Positions 20,986-33,568 of a stretch of 64,000 bases of DNA are shown piece by piece. The notes under the pieces are model-generated. The model did not search any database, was not told the DNA's origin, and saw only the letters and a list, made by a program, of their open reading frames with translations. Within the stretch, counting starts at the first letter, position 1, and every line of letters starts with the position of its first letter. The position numbers were made by a program, and so were the translations under genes. Source of the stretch: Watersipora subatra (Eukaryota > Bryozoa > Gymnolaemata > Cheilostomatida > Watersiporidae); NCBI RefSeq assembly GCF_963576615.1, contig NC_088717.1, positions 40,254,302 to 40,318,301 on the forward strand, in the 5' to 3' direction.

Positions 20986-21091
20986 AAAACTCTTATCTTC
21001 TTTTAAATTATATATATATACATGTATATGTGCAACACACACGCATGCACGCACACGCGTGTGTAAATATATATATGCTTCATATAGATCA

Positions 21092-21441
21092 GTTTATAAA
21101 CAGTGAGAGGGAATGTAGTGCCATTAGCCTGGCATATAGCTAATGGCTAGTTTGAGTAAGCTTAGCTTACTAATAAAAGCTGTGAGAGCAAGCATAACAT
21201 TATTCCACGCCGTGACGAAGAGCGGTAGCATATTTTCACCTACATAGCAATATATATCGCCCAATGAATCCATCAATCTCGTGTAGCTTAATTGTGAAAG
21301 GATTTGCCTGGCGAACGGGAGGGTTCGAAATCAAATTTTCGGCGATATGGATTTTTCATTTCTAAATTTTAATAGCTTTGGTTGAAAAACCGAACTACCC
21401 ACAGACCCGCATACAAACCTTGAAATGAATATATATATAGA
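21092..21441 (+). mobile_element. SINE-like repeat, copy 2 (head missing)
   Basis: Begins in the body (TTATAAACAGTGAGAG) and keeps AGCCTGGCATATAGC, an A-box-like TAGCTTAATTG, a B-box-like GTTCGAAATC, and a tail ending in ATATATATATAG. The ACTAGCTGTG head is absent; a (TA)/(CA)-rich tract takes its place. Confidence 0.75.
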
Positions 21442-21589
21442 ATTTCGAAAGAAAAGCCATGTCAGATTCCAGCAAGCTAAGAAATGTCGACAACCATCGA
21501 TGAAGCTGCAATAGTTTTAGATAGATTAATTTGAGAATTGCATTTACTCTGAGCAAAGGCTCAGAACTCACAGTGGAAGAGCTCCACCT

Positions 21590-22100
21590 CACCCAGACTA
21601 AAAAACTTGGATATTCATATCAGATATCAAGACTATGATTGCGACTTTCTTCAATTCTGAGGATCTAGTGCGCAAGCAATGGTTTCCTCAAGATCAGACT
21701 ATTACCGAAGATGTGTTTTGAGAGCACTGCGCCGTTCGATAATGCTAAAGCAGCCAAAAAAATTGAGAAAAAAGTTCATTCTGCATAACAACAACACACC
21801 AGCACACACTGCCATCAAAGCTACTGAATTTCTGGCTCAAAACAGTATTCCTGTAGCTCTCCACCCTATTTGCCAGACATGGCACCAAATAACTTTTTTT
21901 TGTTCTCCTGACTCAAACACGTGTTGAAAGGAAAACGATTCGAGACACTAGAGACTGTGAAAAAGGCATGTTTGGCACGACTTGATGGCATACCAAAAAA
22001 TGAGTTTCTCCGGAGTATGGAAGCCTGCAAATGTCATTTCCAGCAGTGTACCGCAAGCAAAAAATGAGTATTTTGAAGGATACTATCACTAAAATGTGGT
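21590..22100 (+). pseudogene. mariner transposase, 3' part, decayed
   Basis: Order and spacing follow mariner transposases: an FF...V.....P.QT segment (near 21,635-21,700), then FILHNNNTPAHTA where the family has H-D-N-A-P-A-H, then PDMAPNNFFLF for the SPDLAPxD(F) block, a LKGKRFETLE segment, and a C-terminal YFEG. The Asp of the first motif and the last catalytic Asp are both replaced by Asn, and there are stops and frame changes. The 5' half is gone. It is an inactive relic of a DNA transposon. Confidence 0.85.
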
Positions 22101-22710
22101 GAGTCAAATATTTTTCAAAATATTGAACCTGTCTTAGAACTTTTGTATCATACCCTCATATACATTGAAAAATTTTACAAGAAATATTGTGATAGCATCA
22201 AATGCATGGGTGGGCGCCCAAGAATACATAGGCCAACTAGTAATTGTTCTCTCTCTTTAGTCTTCCAAGTTCACCATTTCTATTAGGAGGAGGTAACTCA
22301 GACTCACCAGCTCATGTTAGCAGCAAGTCAATAAGTAGTGCATTTCTTTGCTAATCACGACAAAAGCAGGTAACCCTTAAGAAAGCTTGGGAGATTATAT
22401 GCTAGGAATTCTACATAAACTAGTGATGTCACAGAGTTTGCTAACATTACCTATACCTGTCTGCAAACCCTTGCTGTTGCCTATGATAAGATTACAGTCA
22501 ATACTCTCTTTTAATTGTCTTATTTGCCGCTTCTCTGTGACTTTTGCATAACTTAACTGTAAGTATTGCCAAGTTACTCTTTTAAAGAAACTGATTGAAA
22601 TGTCTCAGGTAACAAACTCCTAACTTTGTTAAAAATGACGCTGACAAAATAAACAACAAATAGGACTCGATTGGTTTTCTTTTTGGTATATATTTATATT
22701 ATATACATGT
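22101..22710. other. No gene recognised
   Basis: Sequence between the mariner relic and a SINE-like copy. A short open stretch after CTCTCTTTAG at 22,260 resembles an exon start but has no partner; see rejected items. Confidence 0.5.
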
Positions 22711-23147
22711 ACTAGCTGTGCCACTCGGCATTGCCCAGGTAATAGAAGAGTCTTTGGACAGAAAATTGATTTGTATTTAACATATAACAACATTTGCCAT
22801 TCTAACTTTCAAACTACATATCATAAGAAAAGTGTTTTGTCTTATAAACAATGAGAAGTAGTGAGAGTTGCTCGCTATTAGCCAGTTTAATAACGTGAGC
22901 GAACAGCTTCCCGTGACGTTATGCTACATGTATGACCCGCATCATACGCAAAGCAGTTAGGTATTTGCACTCATATAATGACTTATATTGGCAAGCTAGC
23001 AAGTCGATTTCTGTAGTCTAGTGGGTAAGGCATCAGACTGGTGAATGGTAGGGTCCGAGGTCGAATCTTCTTTGGTATGGAATATCTATTTTAAGATCTA
23101 TAGCCGGACAATCAATCCTACAAACGACAAACTCTGAGAAATATATG
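22711..23147 (+). mobile_element. SINE-like repeat, copy 3
   Basis: Has the head ACTAGCTGTGCCACTCGGCA, the body word TTATAAACAATGAGAAG, an A-box-like TAGTCTAGTGGGTAAGG, a GACTGGTGAATGG anticodon-arm-like segment, a B-box-like GGTCGAATC, and the GAGAAATATAT tail. About 50 bp of unrelated sequence is inserted in the body just after the head. Confidence 0.8.
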
Positions 23148-24633
23148 GAATAAGAATATGCAACTACATGTATGTTGTCTTCACATTGCAGAGCACAATG
23201 TCAATACTAACAAATAGCCCAACAAATTTGGAAGAAACTTTGGTGACACCAAACATTAGTGTTATTTACTTCACAAATGCTACTCGTAGCTTGTGATTAA
23301 CTGAATTATATAATTTGTGCGCGACCGCTTATTAACAGTAATAAATCGAAACTTATACAATTTTGATAAAGAAAACCTCTTTTTATAGATAGAACTAGAA
23401 TACTAACCTCGCTTCATACTGCTCCAGAAAACAAAAAGCTCTTAACTACTGAGCGGTACTGCTGATATTTATAAAGTTTTGGTCTTTTTGGTTTTGACTA
23501 ACTTTATATATGATAGAATATTCTTCTAGTAGTGATCTCATAAGGTAAATAGATCAAGCTGATAAGCTTCCTTCTGGCGCAGTAATCTTAGTATGGTGGC
23601 TCGTTTTCTCTTTTCTTCAAAAATGAAATCTTAATAGCTAATTTATTTAATGTTTGATTCCCTTAATTTTAAAGCACTCCATTTTAATCTAAGACTTCTT
23701 TTTATAGCCCGCACTGTAATTTACCTGTTATCAAAATCTCCATCAATCTTGACACATAACTTTTATAGTTTTAATTCATGATTCACAGCAAAATAACTAA
23801 TTACAAATAAATGCAAAACAGCAGAGATCTTCCACAATGTGTTGCACTACATATTAATCACTTGAAACCATGTACAGAGGAACCAATACACTACCATATT
23901 TTCTTGATAGATGACCTTGAAGAAATGACGCCGAGCACATCACAAATATCCCTAAGTTCTTCTCTATCCTCATCGCCAACTTTCTATTTATCATTTTCAA
24001 ATCCACCACCCATGGCAGGGTTCAGTCCGCTAACAATATATCGTGAATATGCTAACGAAAACGGTTTCTGACCTTGCATCTTAACAAGATGGCACCAAAT
24101 TCTGTTCACCAATTCTATTAAGCCTAGACATCAACGACTAGACTTGTGGAACAAAACTACACAAGCAAACTTTATTAGAATGACTGCTGACAAATACAAT
24201 GCTGAATACGACTGACCATGAAACGATGGCTGACATAGAGACAATCGACCTCCCTACATTTAAAGACTGGGCGAGTGTCAAGAGTCATTCTAATACTAAT
24301 GAAGTTCACCTGTGTTATTTCATTCCACAAATCCAGTCATCAAGGTCTAGTGTAAGTACAATTGTCAAGCAAAGTAGTTTGTCATCTTGGTGAGATGTAA
24401 GTTCAGAAACCTTCTTCGTGGGTAATCACGTTAGTCTGTCAGAAGACTGGGCCTTGCCAGTGGTGGTGGATTTGGCAATGAAGAAGATGCAATTGACATT
24501 GAAGAATTGGATTTGACAATGAACAAGTTAACGAAGAGGATGGAAAAAACTCCTGAAATGTTGGGAGCTACTAGGTCTCATCTCTTCAAGGTAACTCAAG
24601 AAGGAAATATGGTAGTGTTTTGGTGTTGGTATA
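23148..24633. other. Gene-free; old inverted repeat of unknown origin
   Basis: About 80 bp at 23,890-23,965 recurs, diverged and inverted, at 24,530-24,620 (both encode LEEM-P-(S/T)SQ on opposite strands). Open frames at 23811-24071 and 24199-24393 lie in or near it. It looks like a decayed transposon, but no family could be named. Confidence 0.4.
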
Positions 24634-25399
24634 CAGTCAAACCTCGACATATGAGTGCCCCAACATATTAGAAAATCAAGGATCAAATAGAAGTTCGAGC
24701 AAGTTACTGCCTTGAGATACGAGAAACCTTTACAATACAAGCATTCGAGCCGGTTCTCAATGGCCAAGTATGCGAGAGGCCGCTTTTGAGAACAGCATCA
24801 ATCGGTCTTTCTCGCCGCACCAGTTTGAAAACAGTTTCAATAAGGTCGGCTAAAAGTTATAGTGAAAGCAAGGGATAAAGCTTCAAGGCGGAAACAAATA
24901 ATAAAAAATTAAGACAGAAAAAATTAAAGTTAGGTTTAGTAAAAGATTCGAAGTTACCTTTAAGTGTATTAAGTGAGCTAAATTTATTTAAATTAAATTT
25001 GAAGTTTATTTTATGTTACGACGCATCACAAACAGTCTAGTGTATTGAACCCATTGCTGTCAAGTCTCTCTCCCACCACCATTAACCACTATGTTTGTTT
25101 CAAAGGTAACAACTCCAGACTGTATATAGTAGTGTTACAATTTATTGCAGATCATAATCATTAAATAGGTAATTGTTTGGCGAATTTGTGAGTGCAGGTA
25201 CTGAATTACAACAAATAAAAACCCATTTCACCATCGTAATATCCTGATTTTAGGTCTGTTTTTCATAGAAAGACAACAGACTAATATGCATTTGGTTACT
25301 TTGTATAGGAAATATTGCATTGACATATGAACAAATTGACATTCAAGCTCAATTCTAGAACAAATTAAGCTAAAGGTCAATTATGTCGAGGTATGACTG
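24634..25399. mobile_element. TA-flanked TIR element (pogo/Tigger-like MITE)
   Basis: The left end, CAGTCAAACCTCGACATATG, matches inverted the right end, ...CATACCTCGACATAAT read from 25,399. TA stands at both borders (24632-24633 and 25400-25401). It is 766 bp with no transposase. The CAGT..AACCTCG start and TA target are typical of pogo/Tigger non-autonomous elements. Confidence 0.8.
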
Positions 25400-25401
25400 T
25401 A

Positions 25402-27036
25402 GTCCTACAGGGTTTCATAAAAATAATAATATTCAATGGAACGCATTATGGAAGCTCTTGACTGCTTTAAAATTAGTTGATTAGTTATTTTGCTGGAAAT
25501 CATGAGCTAAAATTGGAAAAGCAGTGTGTCAAGATTGATGAAGATGTTGATAACAGGTAAACTGCAGGAGAGGCTACAAAAAGAAGTTCTAGTTTAAAAC
25601 AAAGTACGTTAGAATTAAGTAATTAAAATGTTTAATTAATTGGCTATTAATATTTTATTTTTGAAGAAAAGACGGAACACCAAGTTCACTGAGTAAGAAG
25701 AAATGTTAGGATCCAGCATTATCAGACTCTGATCTAGCTACCTTTTAAGATCACTACTAGAACAATATTCTATCATATCCAAAGTTAGTCAAAGCTCAAA
25801 AACTTTACAAATGTCAGCAGTACCGCTTAGTATTTAACAGTTTTTTTTGTATTCTAATTTCAAATTTTCCAAGTGTTTATTTATTAATGTGAATAAGCTG
25901 CCAAGCACTAACTGTGTTTTTTGAGGTATTTCCACTTTCGCTAGTTATTTGACAAAATCCTTTTAAATTAACCGCCATTTTCGCTTTCCGATAAATAGAT
26001 ATGTGACGGCAAAAGACATCTTCAGTATCAGGTCTCTGTTTTATTGTGAAAATTTGTTGAGGTTTCTAAAGTTTGGTGTTTTTATAACTACCTACATATC
26101 CGTGGTTCGTGGTTATTATTGGTAATTACCAACTGATGTTGTAGTTTGTCAGCGTTCGCAAAGCCTAGTTATATGACTGACCAGCCCTAAACTTTCCATA
26201 TACGGTGTACAAGAAAGTTTTTCCAGTTGTGTCTTCACGCGCCTTTTCTCGTCTGCTAGTTACTGCGCATGTGCTGATTGTGTGGGATTATTACTGCTGG
26301 CAATATTCGTTTTCTAACCTGTTGTTTATCAGAATGTATGTAATAAGTTTCTAGTAACCAATAATACAACAGCTACCACATCCTGTAATATCAATTTTAG
26401 TTACTACATTATCTATGTTGTTGATATCATCTTTTCATTTTGCCTACAAATAGAGAATTTCTTCTATTCTATATATTGAAATATAATCATGCGCGACTAT
26501 GAAAATCATATTATTTCCATATACATTGATATATGTCACTGCATTTTGGAGTGGTATTCTCATATTATTTTGGTCACGTCTATTAATGTCAAAACTATGA
26601 TAGCTGTACCTCTTTTTTTTCTTTTCTCTTAGCTAACTTCCTGTAAATAGAGGGCAGTGATATACGCGTTTTTTTCTTGCAAGATAATTAATAGTAAATA
26701 ATACAGTTAGATTCAGCATAACTATCGAGTGGCACATTCCTTCATTAATTTATCTGCTACACATATACTTCTAATAGGATAATGTCCTCAATGGCAGGAT
26801 TTTGAAACCTATATATAATTCATCATTATAATTATAGAAGTTTAATTTTTAGTTAGATAAACTTGTTAGTTTAACATTAATAGTTTATGGTGCAAAGAGC
26901 CATCATTCACGATTGGTCAACAGTGCGGCTCTAACTACAACTGATTAACAAGCATCCGGCCAATCTTCAACTACTGATTAGCATTGCAGCATATTCATCC
27001 CTCACTCCAAAAGACATGCGAGTTGAAACTTGACGA
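25402..27036. other. No gene recognised
   Basis: AT-rich unique sequence left of the gypsy element. No coding signal, tandem repeat or terminal inverted repeat could be supported. Confidence 0.5.
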
Positions 27037-27041
27037 CCTTT

Positions 27042-27315
27042 TGTTGCGATACTTGAAAGCAATGAAATCAATTATTCCGTTATTGAAAAGCTAAAGACTA
27101 TATTTTCATCATTCATTAAAGCTTTTTAATACTTATGCTTTTTCAAGCTATAAAACAAACAAATTGCTATATAAATGGAATCACATTCTGTACTCATCAG
27201 TCTGATCTGAAGTTACGAATAAACTAATAATGTTATTCAAACACTGGAAGGACTCATTCTTTCAAACCTTTGAAATATCAACATTATAAACTTCAAGTTA
27301 TTGAGAAACATAACA
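27042..27315 (+). repeat. 5' LTR of the gypsy element
   Basis: Shares TACTTGAAAGCAA, ACTTATGCTTTTTC, CACATTCTGTACTCATCAGT and TATTCAAACACTGGAAGGA with the 3' LTR. About 274 bp, shorter than its partner because of indels. GGTTTATTGGCGACAAGG follows and may hold the primer-binding site. Confidence 0.9.
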
Positions 27316-27394
27316 TACATGTAGGTTTATTGGCGACAAGGACTAAAACCTGCAAATCAAGCAGGAGTACTTGCTTACACTATATCATCCGATA

Positions 27395-28372
27395 ATGGCA
27401 GAAGCAATTGACAAACTGATTAAGCTGATCCAGTTGCAGCAAGAAGAAACTCAACAAGCTAGGCAAGTACAAGAGCAAGCTAGACAAGAACAAGAGCAAG
27501 CTAGACAAAAACAGCTGAACAAAAATAGAAAATTAATAGAACTAATTCTGAAAGATGCTAAGGGGAAGAAAACATCGACATCATCTGTACCAAAATTTCA
27601 TGAATTTAATCCAACAACAGAGTTACGAACACACTACATAGACAGATTCAACACCTTCATTGAAGCTAATTCAATTTCACCTGAGAAGGCGGCAGGGTTA
27701 TTATAACCAATCAACGCCCAGCACTATATAAACAACTAAGCAACATGGCAGCACAGCTAGGTACACCTAAAGCTATCAATGATTTAAACATGGATGAAAT
27801 AATTAAGTTTTTAAAAGAAAAATTTGACCCAGCACGACTCATAGTAAGAAAACGCTACCGATATTGGAGTGATAGGCAGCACAAACCAGGAGAGACAGTT
27901 CCAGAACTTGCAGCAAGAATACGCCAAGATGCTACAACTTGTGCTTTCTCAGACATCATAGATCCATTAAATGAAGCGCTGAGAACAAGATGCACATGTT
28001 CTGTCAACAATGAGGCAGGACTAAAATCATTTTTTAAGTCCAAGATGGGAAACTAACTTTTAATAAAGCCATTCAAATAGCTCAGGAGACAAAAGAAGCA
28101 GCCCAAGTTGCCAAGGAAACTGTTTATCGAAAGCAGCCAAGACTGAACAAAGTTTTGACCCAGAAGAAGAGCTATGCACCATCAACACAACAGCACAACA
28201 GACAGGAAGAAACTAGATCATTACAAAAGAAGCCATGCTACAGATGTGATAAAGTTGGACACCTGCCAGGAAACTGCCGGTTCAAATCCGTAACTTGCAA
28301 TTTTTGTTACAAAATTGGACATATTAAGCCAGCATGTATTAAAAAAAGACAACTTCATAACCAGTGAAAATA
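27395..28372 (+). pseudogene. gag of the gypsy element, broken
   Basis: The ATG at 27395 starts a frame rich in Gln and Glu (coiled-coil-like QARQEQEQ repeats). It stops at TAA 27704, resumes at 27745-28056, and changes frame again to 28155-28367. There, two CCHC zinc knuckles (CYRCDKVGHLPGNC and CNFCYKIGHIKPAC) mark the nucleocapsid part. The product would coat element RNA in virus-like particles, but this copy cannot make it. Confidence 0.9.
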
Positions 28373-28439
28373 ATTGAAACTCTACACATGACAAAGCCTT
28401 TCCCTAATTCAGTACCAAGATTACATGAGGAAATAAAAC

Positions 28440-31400
28440 TACAAGGACAAACTTTCACCATGGAACTTGACACAGGAGCCTGTACCAACTTCGTAACTCA
28501 ACAGATTTGCAGAACAGCTAAGAAAACCTGACCTTCAACCTACACAAGTGGACTACAAATCGGCTTCACTACACATGATAAAGACTACAGGACAATGTAA
28601 CATTGGAACCAAACTACCTCTAAAGGAACAGAAAAGTCTACAGTTTGTAGTAAGCACTGTCTAAGACCTCAATCTACTAGGAAGAACAGTTATCAAGCAA
28701 TTAGAAATCTCCATTGATGACAAAACAAGAGAGAACACAATTTCTACAATCACCACAGACAAGCCAGACACATCATTACAGAAAAATCGCAAACAACTAT
28801 ATGAAGAATTTTCTGACCTTTTCAAGAACAAACTTGAATGTCTCAAATACTGCCAACTGGAGATAAACTTCAAAGCTACAGCTACAACCAAAGTTTTGCA
28901 GAGCGCGACCAATACCATTTGTAATATTTGACTTAAATAGAGCTTATGATGCAGGAATAGCCAAAGGAATTTGGTAGCCAGCACAATTTAATGATTATGG
29001 CACACCGGTGGTACCAGTCAGAAATCAGAAGCTACCAAGACACAACTCCGCAGACATTAGAGTATGTGGAGACTACTCCAAGAAATTTAACTAACAATTG
29101 AAGATCCACAGATAACTCATTCCCCTCCCAGATAACATAATTCAAAGACTAGAAGAAGGATATGGCTACAGAAAAATAGACTTAGCAGATGCATATATCC
29201 AAATAACCTTAAAACCAGAGAGCCAAAAAAGCTAGCATTATCTACACATAAAGGAGTTCTGATACAAAAAAAAACCCTTTTTTGGCATTAGTTCAGCACC
29301 AGGTCATTTTCAAGAAATTATGGAACAACTCCCAAAAGATGTACCAAGAGTTGCAGTCTACCTGGATGACATTTTGGTCAGTGGATCTGATGCTAACAGC
29401 CATCTACAGAATCTAAGAAAACTACTACAGAAGCTATCTGACAATGGACTGAGGCGCAAGTTGGAGAAATGTTGTTTTGCACAACCTACAGTTGAATATC
29501 TGGGACACAAGCTCACTCCTAATGAAATAACTAAAGGAGGGAAAGCAGAAGCAGTCATGCAGATGCCACCACCTACTAATGAGCCAGAGCTATGATCTTT
29601 CATAGGATATACACAGTTCTACAGCAGATTTCTAACTAACTCATCAACAATAATAGAGGCACTACACAGATGGACTCGAAAAGATGAAAAATGGAGTTGG
29701 GGCCCACAGCAACAGACAAGTTTTAACAAGATTAAAGAGATGCTTTCAACAGACCAAGTGTTAACCCATTTTGATCTAGAATTAGAAATCGGAATCTCCT
29801 GTGATGCTTCAAAAACCGGAATAGGAGCTGCACTATTTCACCAGTATGCTGATGGTAAAGAGAGACCAATTTCCAACATCTCAAAGACCCTAAGCAACAC
29901 GCAAAAGAAGTATGGACAAGTTCAAAAGAGGCACTATCATATTTGCTCTAAAGAGATTTCACCATTTTCTATATGGTAGACGATTTATTCTAGTCACAGA
30001 TGATAAGCCTCTTCTAGCCTTTTATGGATCAACAAAGGGAGTTCCAGCACTAGCAGCCAATCGATTGTCTAGATGGGCATTACTACTCAACCAATACAAC
30101 TATACCATAGAACATAGATATGGCAAACAGCAGCAAAACGCTAATGCACTCAGTAGATTACCAGTAGGACCAGATGAGGAATTTGACAAGATGAAAGATA
30201 AAGAAGATGCCGATATTGTATGCACCATTCACACCATCAGCCGTCAGCTCAATCCTACTAATATATAGAAATATAATAGTATAGGAATAGTATCTCCAGA
30301 GACTTTCAAAGACCCAGTTCTAGCAGCAGTGATGAATTACACTACAGAAGAATGGCCTTATAACAAGGAGACAATAAGAGCAGCATACAAGAAGATGGCA
30401 GACTCGCTGTCAGTAACATGCATATGCATATTATATGGAGTATGCATATTATATGGAGTCAAATTGATCATTCTTTGGAGCCTTCAAAAGCAAGTTCTCC
30501 AGATTCTGTATATTGGACACTGGAATGGAGAGAATGAAGAAACTGGCTCGTACAGCAGTCTACTAGCCAAGAATTGATTCTGACATAAAAAATACCTGCC
30601 GACAATGTACATCATGAGAAGAACATCAACGCCTACCACAAAAGTAGGCAATTCACCCATGGATGCTTCCTGAAAAGCTATGGAGCTGACTTCAATTGGA
30701 TCATGCTGTAAATTTCATGGGGAGCAACTGGCTAGTAATGATCGGTGCATATTCCAAGTACCCATCTATTCGCAAGACCTCTTCAACGTCTACCAAAGCA
30801 ACAACTGACATATTAGCAGAAGAATTTGCTCACGTTGGATACCCACACACAATAGTGACTGACGACGCTGCTAGCTTCACTTCAGAGGAATTCCAAACTT
30901 GGTGTAGGGAGCGAGGTATAGTTCACTTAACAGGAGCATCTTATCATCCAGCAACCAATGGAGCAGCAGAAAGACTAGTACAGACATTCAAGCAAGCATT
31001 AAAGAAATCTGAACATTCACCAAAAGCAGCTCTACAACAGTTCCTAATGCAATACAGGAGAACACTGCTACCAACTAGATTCTCACCAAGCCAACTACTA
31101 AATGGAAGACAGATCAGATGCAAGATTGACACCCCACGTCCATCTCCAGCTCACTTGGCACAACAAGACCAGTCAAGAGTGCCAAACTAGGCAAACCAAT
31201 CTACAGATCAATCTCGCAAGATAGCAGCAAAAAGACACATATAGGCTTACTCAGTAGGATATGCTTGCTATGCACGCTATTATGGACCAAGACAAGTAGG
31301 ACAGCCTAAATGGGTTCCGGCTATAGTTACCAAACTCTATGGAACTCGCAGTATGAATGTGAACGTTGTTCCAAGAGGGCCTACCTGGAGACGACATGTG

Positions 31401-31640
31401 GAGCAGTTACCAAGAAGATACTCTACCGATGAAGATGGTAACCCTGGTGAGAAACATAAAATGTCCAAGGAGCCTCAACCATCAGTACCTGTACCACATC
31501 CAGCTGTACCAGATCCAGTTGTACCACAACCTATACCCCCTACCCAAAGAAGTCAGAGACGCAATTACAGACTCCCAGACGGAGATGAATATGGAGCACA
31601 CAACCCTCGCAGATCTACACGAAACAGACAGACCTAATAC
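28440..31640 (+). pseudogene. pol of the gypsy element (protease, RT, RNase H, integrase), broken
   Basis: The protease motif LDTGAC is at 28466-28483. The RT palm box is VAVYLDDIL near 29,350-29,376, with stops before and after. RNase H contains ISCDASKTGIG (near 29,795) and ends NALSRLP (near 30,160). The integrase core spans 30,696-31,190 with VTDDAASFTS and HPATNGAAERLVQTF; the D, D and E positions are present. A proline-rich, basic C-terminal tail runs to 31,637. At least six interruptions are visible. Confidence 0.92.
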
Positions 31641-31663
31641 ACGAGTTTAGCTTAGTCAGAAGG

Positions 31664-31971
31664 TGTTGAGCTACTTGAAAGCAAATAAATCAATATTCAA
31701 TTGTTGAAAAGCTAAAGGATATATTTTATCATTCATATGATAAATATGATATATATGACATATAGCTTTTTGATACTTATGCTTTTTCTAGCTATAAAGC
31801 AAACAAATTGCTATATAAATGAAATCACATTCTGTACTCATCAGTCTGATCTCAAGTAACCAATAAACTACTACTGTTATTCAAACACTGGAAGGATTAA
31901 GTATTTCAAACCTTTGAAATAACCACATTACGAAGTTTATACTTGAAACTTCAAGTACTCGAGAAACGACA
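31664..31971 (+). repeat. 3' LTR of the gypsy element
   Basis: 308 bp beginning TGTTGAGCTACTTGAAAGC and ending GAAACGACA, followed by the target duplication CCTTT. A short AT-rich stretch at 31,735-31,765 (ATATGATATATATGAC) and about 20 bp near 31,935 are absent from the 5' LTR. Confidence 0.92.
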
Positions 31972-31976
31972 CCTTT

Positions 31977-33129
31977 TTAAACCAATGACGCTGAAAAAGC
32001 GATTCAATGATTAACATTATTCACAAGACATCCTAATTGAAACTAGACGATTAATGCATGACTTTCCTCAAGCTATGTATTCATAAATGACCTTGAACCT
32101 TTAACGTAATAGCATGGAACTCATTCGCTGCGATTGTGTTACAAATGTTCTTGGCAAGCTTGCTTTGTGTGCGTGATGGTCTTTAGACAAGCATTGCTCT
32201 AGCGTCACCAGCTCATCGATGGAAAGTAAGTTATGAAGATAGGAGAAAAATGAAACATCGAACACTATAACTTAGTTTTAGATGATTTCTTTAATCACTT
32301 TATATTTAGTATACTTCACTTGCAAATTGTTATCCATGTTGGTTTCTATATATAATTTATACTGTATTTTTTCTATTAGGTTTACGTTTTGCTTATAGTC
32401 CCATTTGTCTGTAAGTCACACAATGCAATGGAATAGTAAGTAGGATCATCAATCTCCTATATAGTTTGGCACTGCTGGCTAGTAAAAACGTAGTAATTGA
32501 GACCTCATAAGTTATATAGCTTGAAGTTTCTCTTCGCTGTCACTACCAAGTCGCTTTAGGAATGGCAAATCTTAAACACTTGCAGCGTAATGCTTTTACC
32601 TTATGTGAAAGTACTTTTGACTGGCTGTTTTACTCAATAGATTTTTCCTCAAGTTTTCAAACATAGTGCAAGTGTTACACGTTATTCGCATACGTTATTC
32701 TTCGAAAACCAGAAAAATTAGCTTTTGAAAAGCTGTAGATTGCAGTTTACTCGACACAAATGTGTTAGATTAATTTTTAAGTTTGATTAAGCTTTTTAGG
32801 TTTATATTTAGTGTACTAAGTATAAAGGCTCTGGCAAAAATAAACAAATAGTAGCGAATATTAGTAAACATGCTTTATGGACACGACTTACAAGCTCGAT
32901 CCGGGATTCTTTAGGATATTAATATTTTTTTATATTGTGTTATTTATTTTATCACTTTGACGAATCACTTGTTGAGTCTGTAACATTAATTAACTGATCA
33001 TCTTCATGGTATAGTAGGATGGAGTAGTAAGATACTCTAGATTTTGTATTACTGCGCATGTTGTCAGTTGTTGAACATATTAATGCTTTGCTATTTTCTA
33101 CCTCTATTTATCTCAACACTGTTTGCAGT
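31977..33129. other. No gene recognised
   Basis: Unique AT-rich sequence. It ends at a plausible splice acceptor, TGTTTGCAG, before the next entry. Confidence 0.5.
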
Positions 33130-33313
33130 ACAAAACCTACATTTTAGCTAAATGCGAGCGTCATCAGCATTATTGTTAGTTTTATTATCGGCAGTTGCAT
33201 CATTTTATTCAAGTCATAATCGCTCTAAAATGTATTGTTACTCATTAAAAATAGTCCATCAATCTGCTACTAAAACTTTCAGAATGACTGCAAGTGAAAG
33301 ATCAGTTTCTTTG
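33130..33313 (+). CDS. Orphan exon-like segment, function unknown
   Basis: Bounded by an acceptor-like TGTTTGCAG and a strong donor TTTG|GTAAGT. It is open from an ATG at 33152; a second ATG at 33284 gives MTASERSVSL. The end is phase 0, which does not match FBXW7 exon 37047 (needs one trailing base) and would give an early stop if joined. It may be an untranslated 5' exon of FBXW7, part of another transcript, or chance. Confidence 0.3.
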
Positions 33314-33568
33314 GTAAGTTTTTTGTTTGTAGGCATTTATTAAATTAAGGCACTTGTATCGCTCTAAGACATTGATTCAAATATCCAGATAAAAATAAAG
33401 TAGAAGTAATAAGTAATACATTCTAGTAAGTTCTGTTCTTAGAAATCTTAAAAGAAGTTTTGTTGTGGAGTATAGGCCTACATAGTATTATCCAAAACAG
33501 CAAGGCATTTGGCGAAAAGCCAACTGACACAACTAAATAGTTTAAAGCAACTATTTCAATTAGTAGTA

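Larger units (their letters stand above)
18940..20997 (+). mobile_element. Penelope-like retroelement (PLE), 5'-truncated, with inverted termini
   Basis: The coding part matches Penelope-type reverse transcriptase followed by a GIY-YIG endonuclease. The two ends (about 18940-19000 and 20925-20990) are inverted copies sharing the words CACTCATCAGGTGACATTCAT and ACTAATAGTTTC. Similarity continues about 40 bp past 18,940 into palindrome 2. Terminal repeats in either orientation and hammerhead ribozymes are known in PLEs. The coding region is broken, so this copy is not expected to move by itself. Confidence 0.9.
27042..31971 (+). mobile_element. Ty3/gypsy-type LTR retrotransposon, complete in structure, coding region decayed
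   Basis: LTRs begin TGTTG and end ACA. The 5-bp target duplication CCTTT stands at 27037-27041 and 31972-31976. The order is gag with two zinc knuckles, aspartic protease, reverse transcriptase (YLDD), RNase H, then integrase, which is the Ty3/gypsy order. Many stops and frame changes interrupt it, so this copy is dead. The LTRs differ by indels and substitutions, so the insertion is not recent. No envelope-like gene was seen. Confidence 0.95.

Noticed and set aside
22260..22345. Exon-like Ser/Pro/Gly stretch after CTCTCTTTAG
   Set aside because: No partner exon, no clear donor in phase, short. Resemblance to FBXW7 Ser-rich exons is only compositional.
23811..24393. Two open frames with HINHLKP and Ser-rich segments as a gene
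   Set aside because: They lie in a decayed inverted repeat and lack splice context; more likely an old transposon.
28661..29603. Minus-strand open frames in the gypsy element
   Set aside because: Antisense shadows of the pol region.
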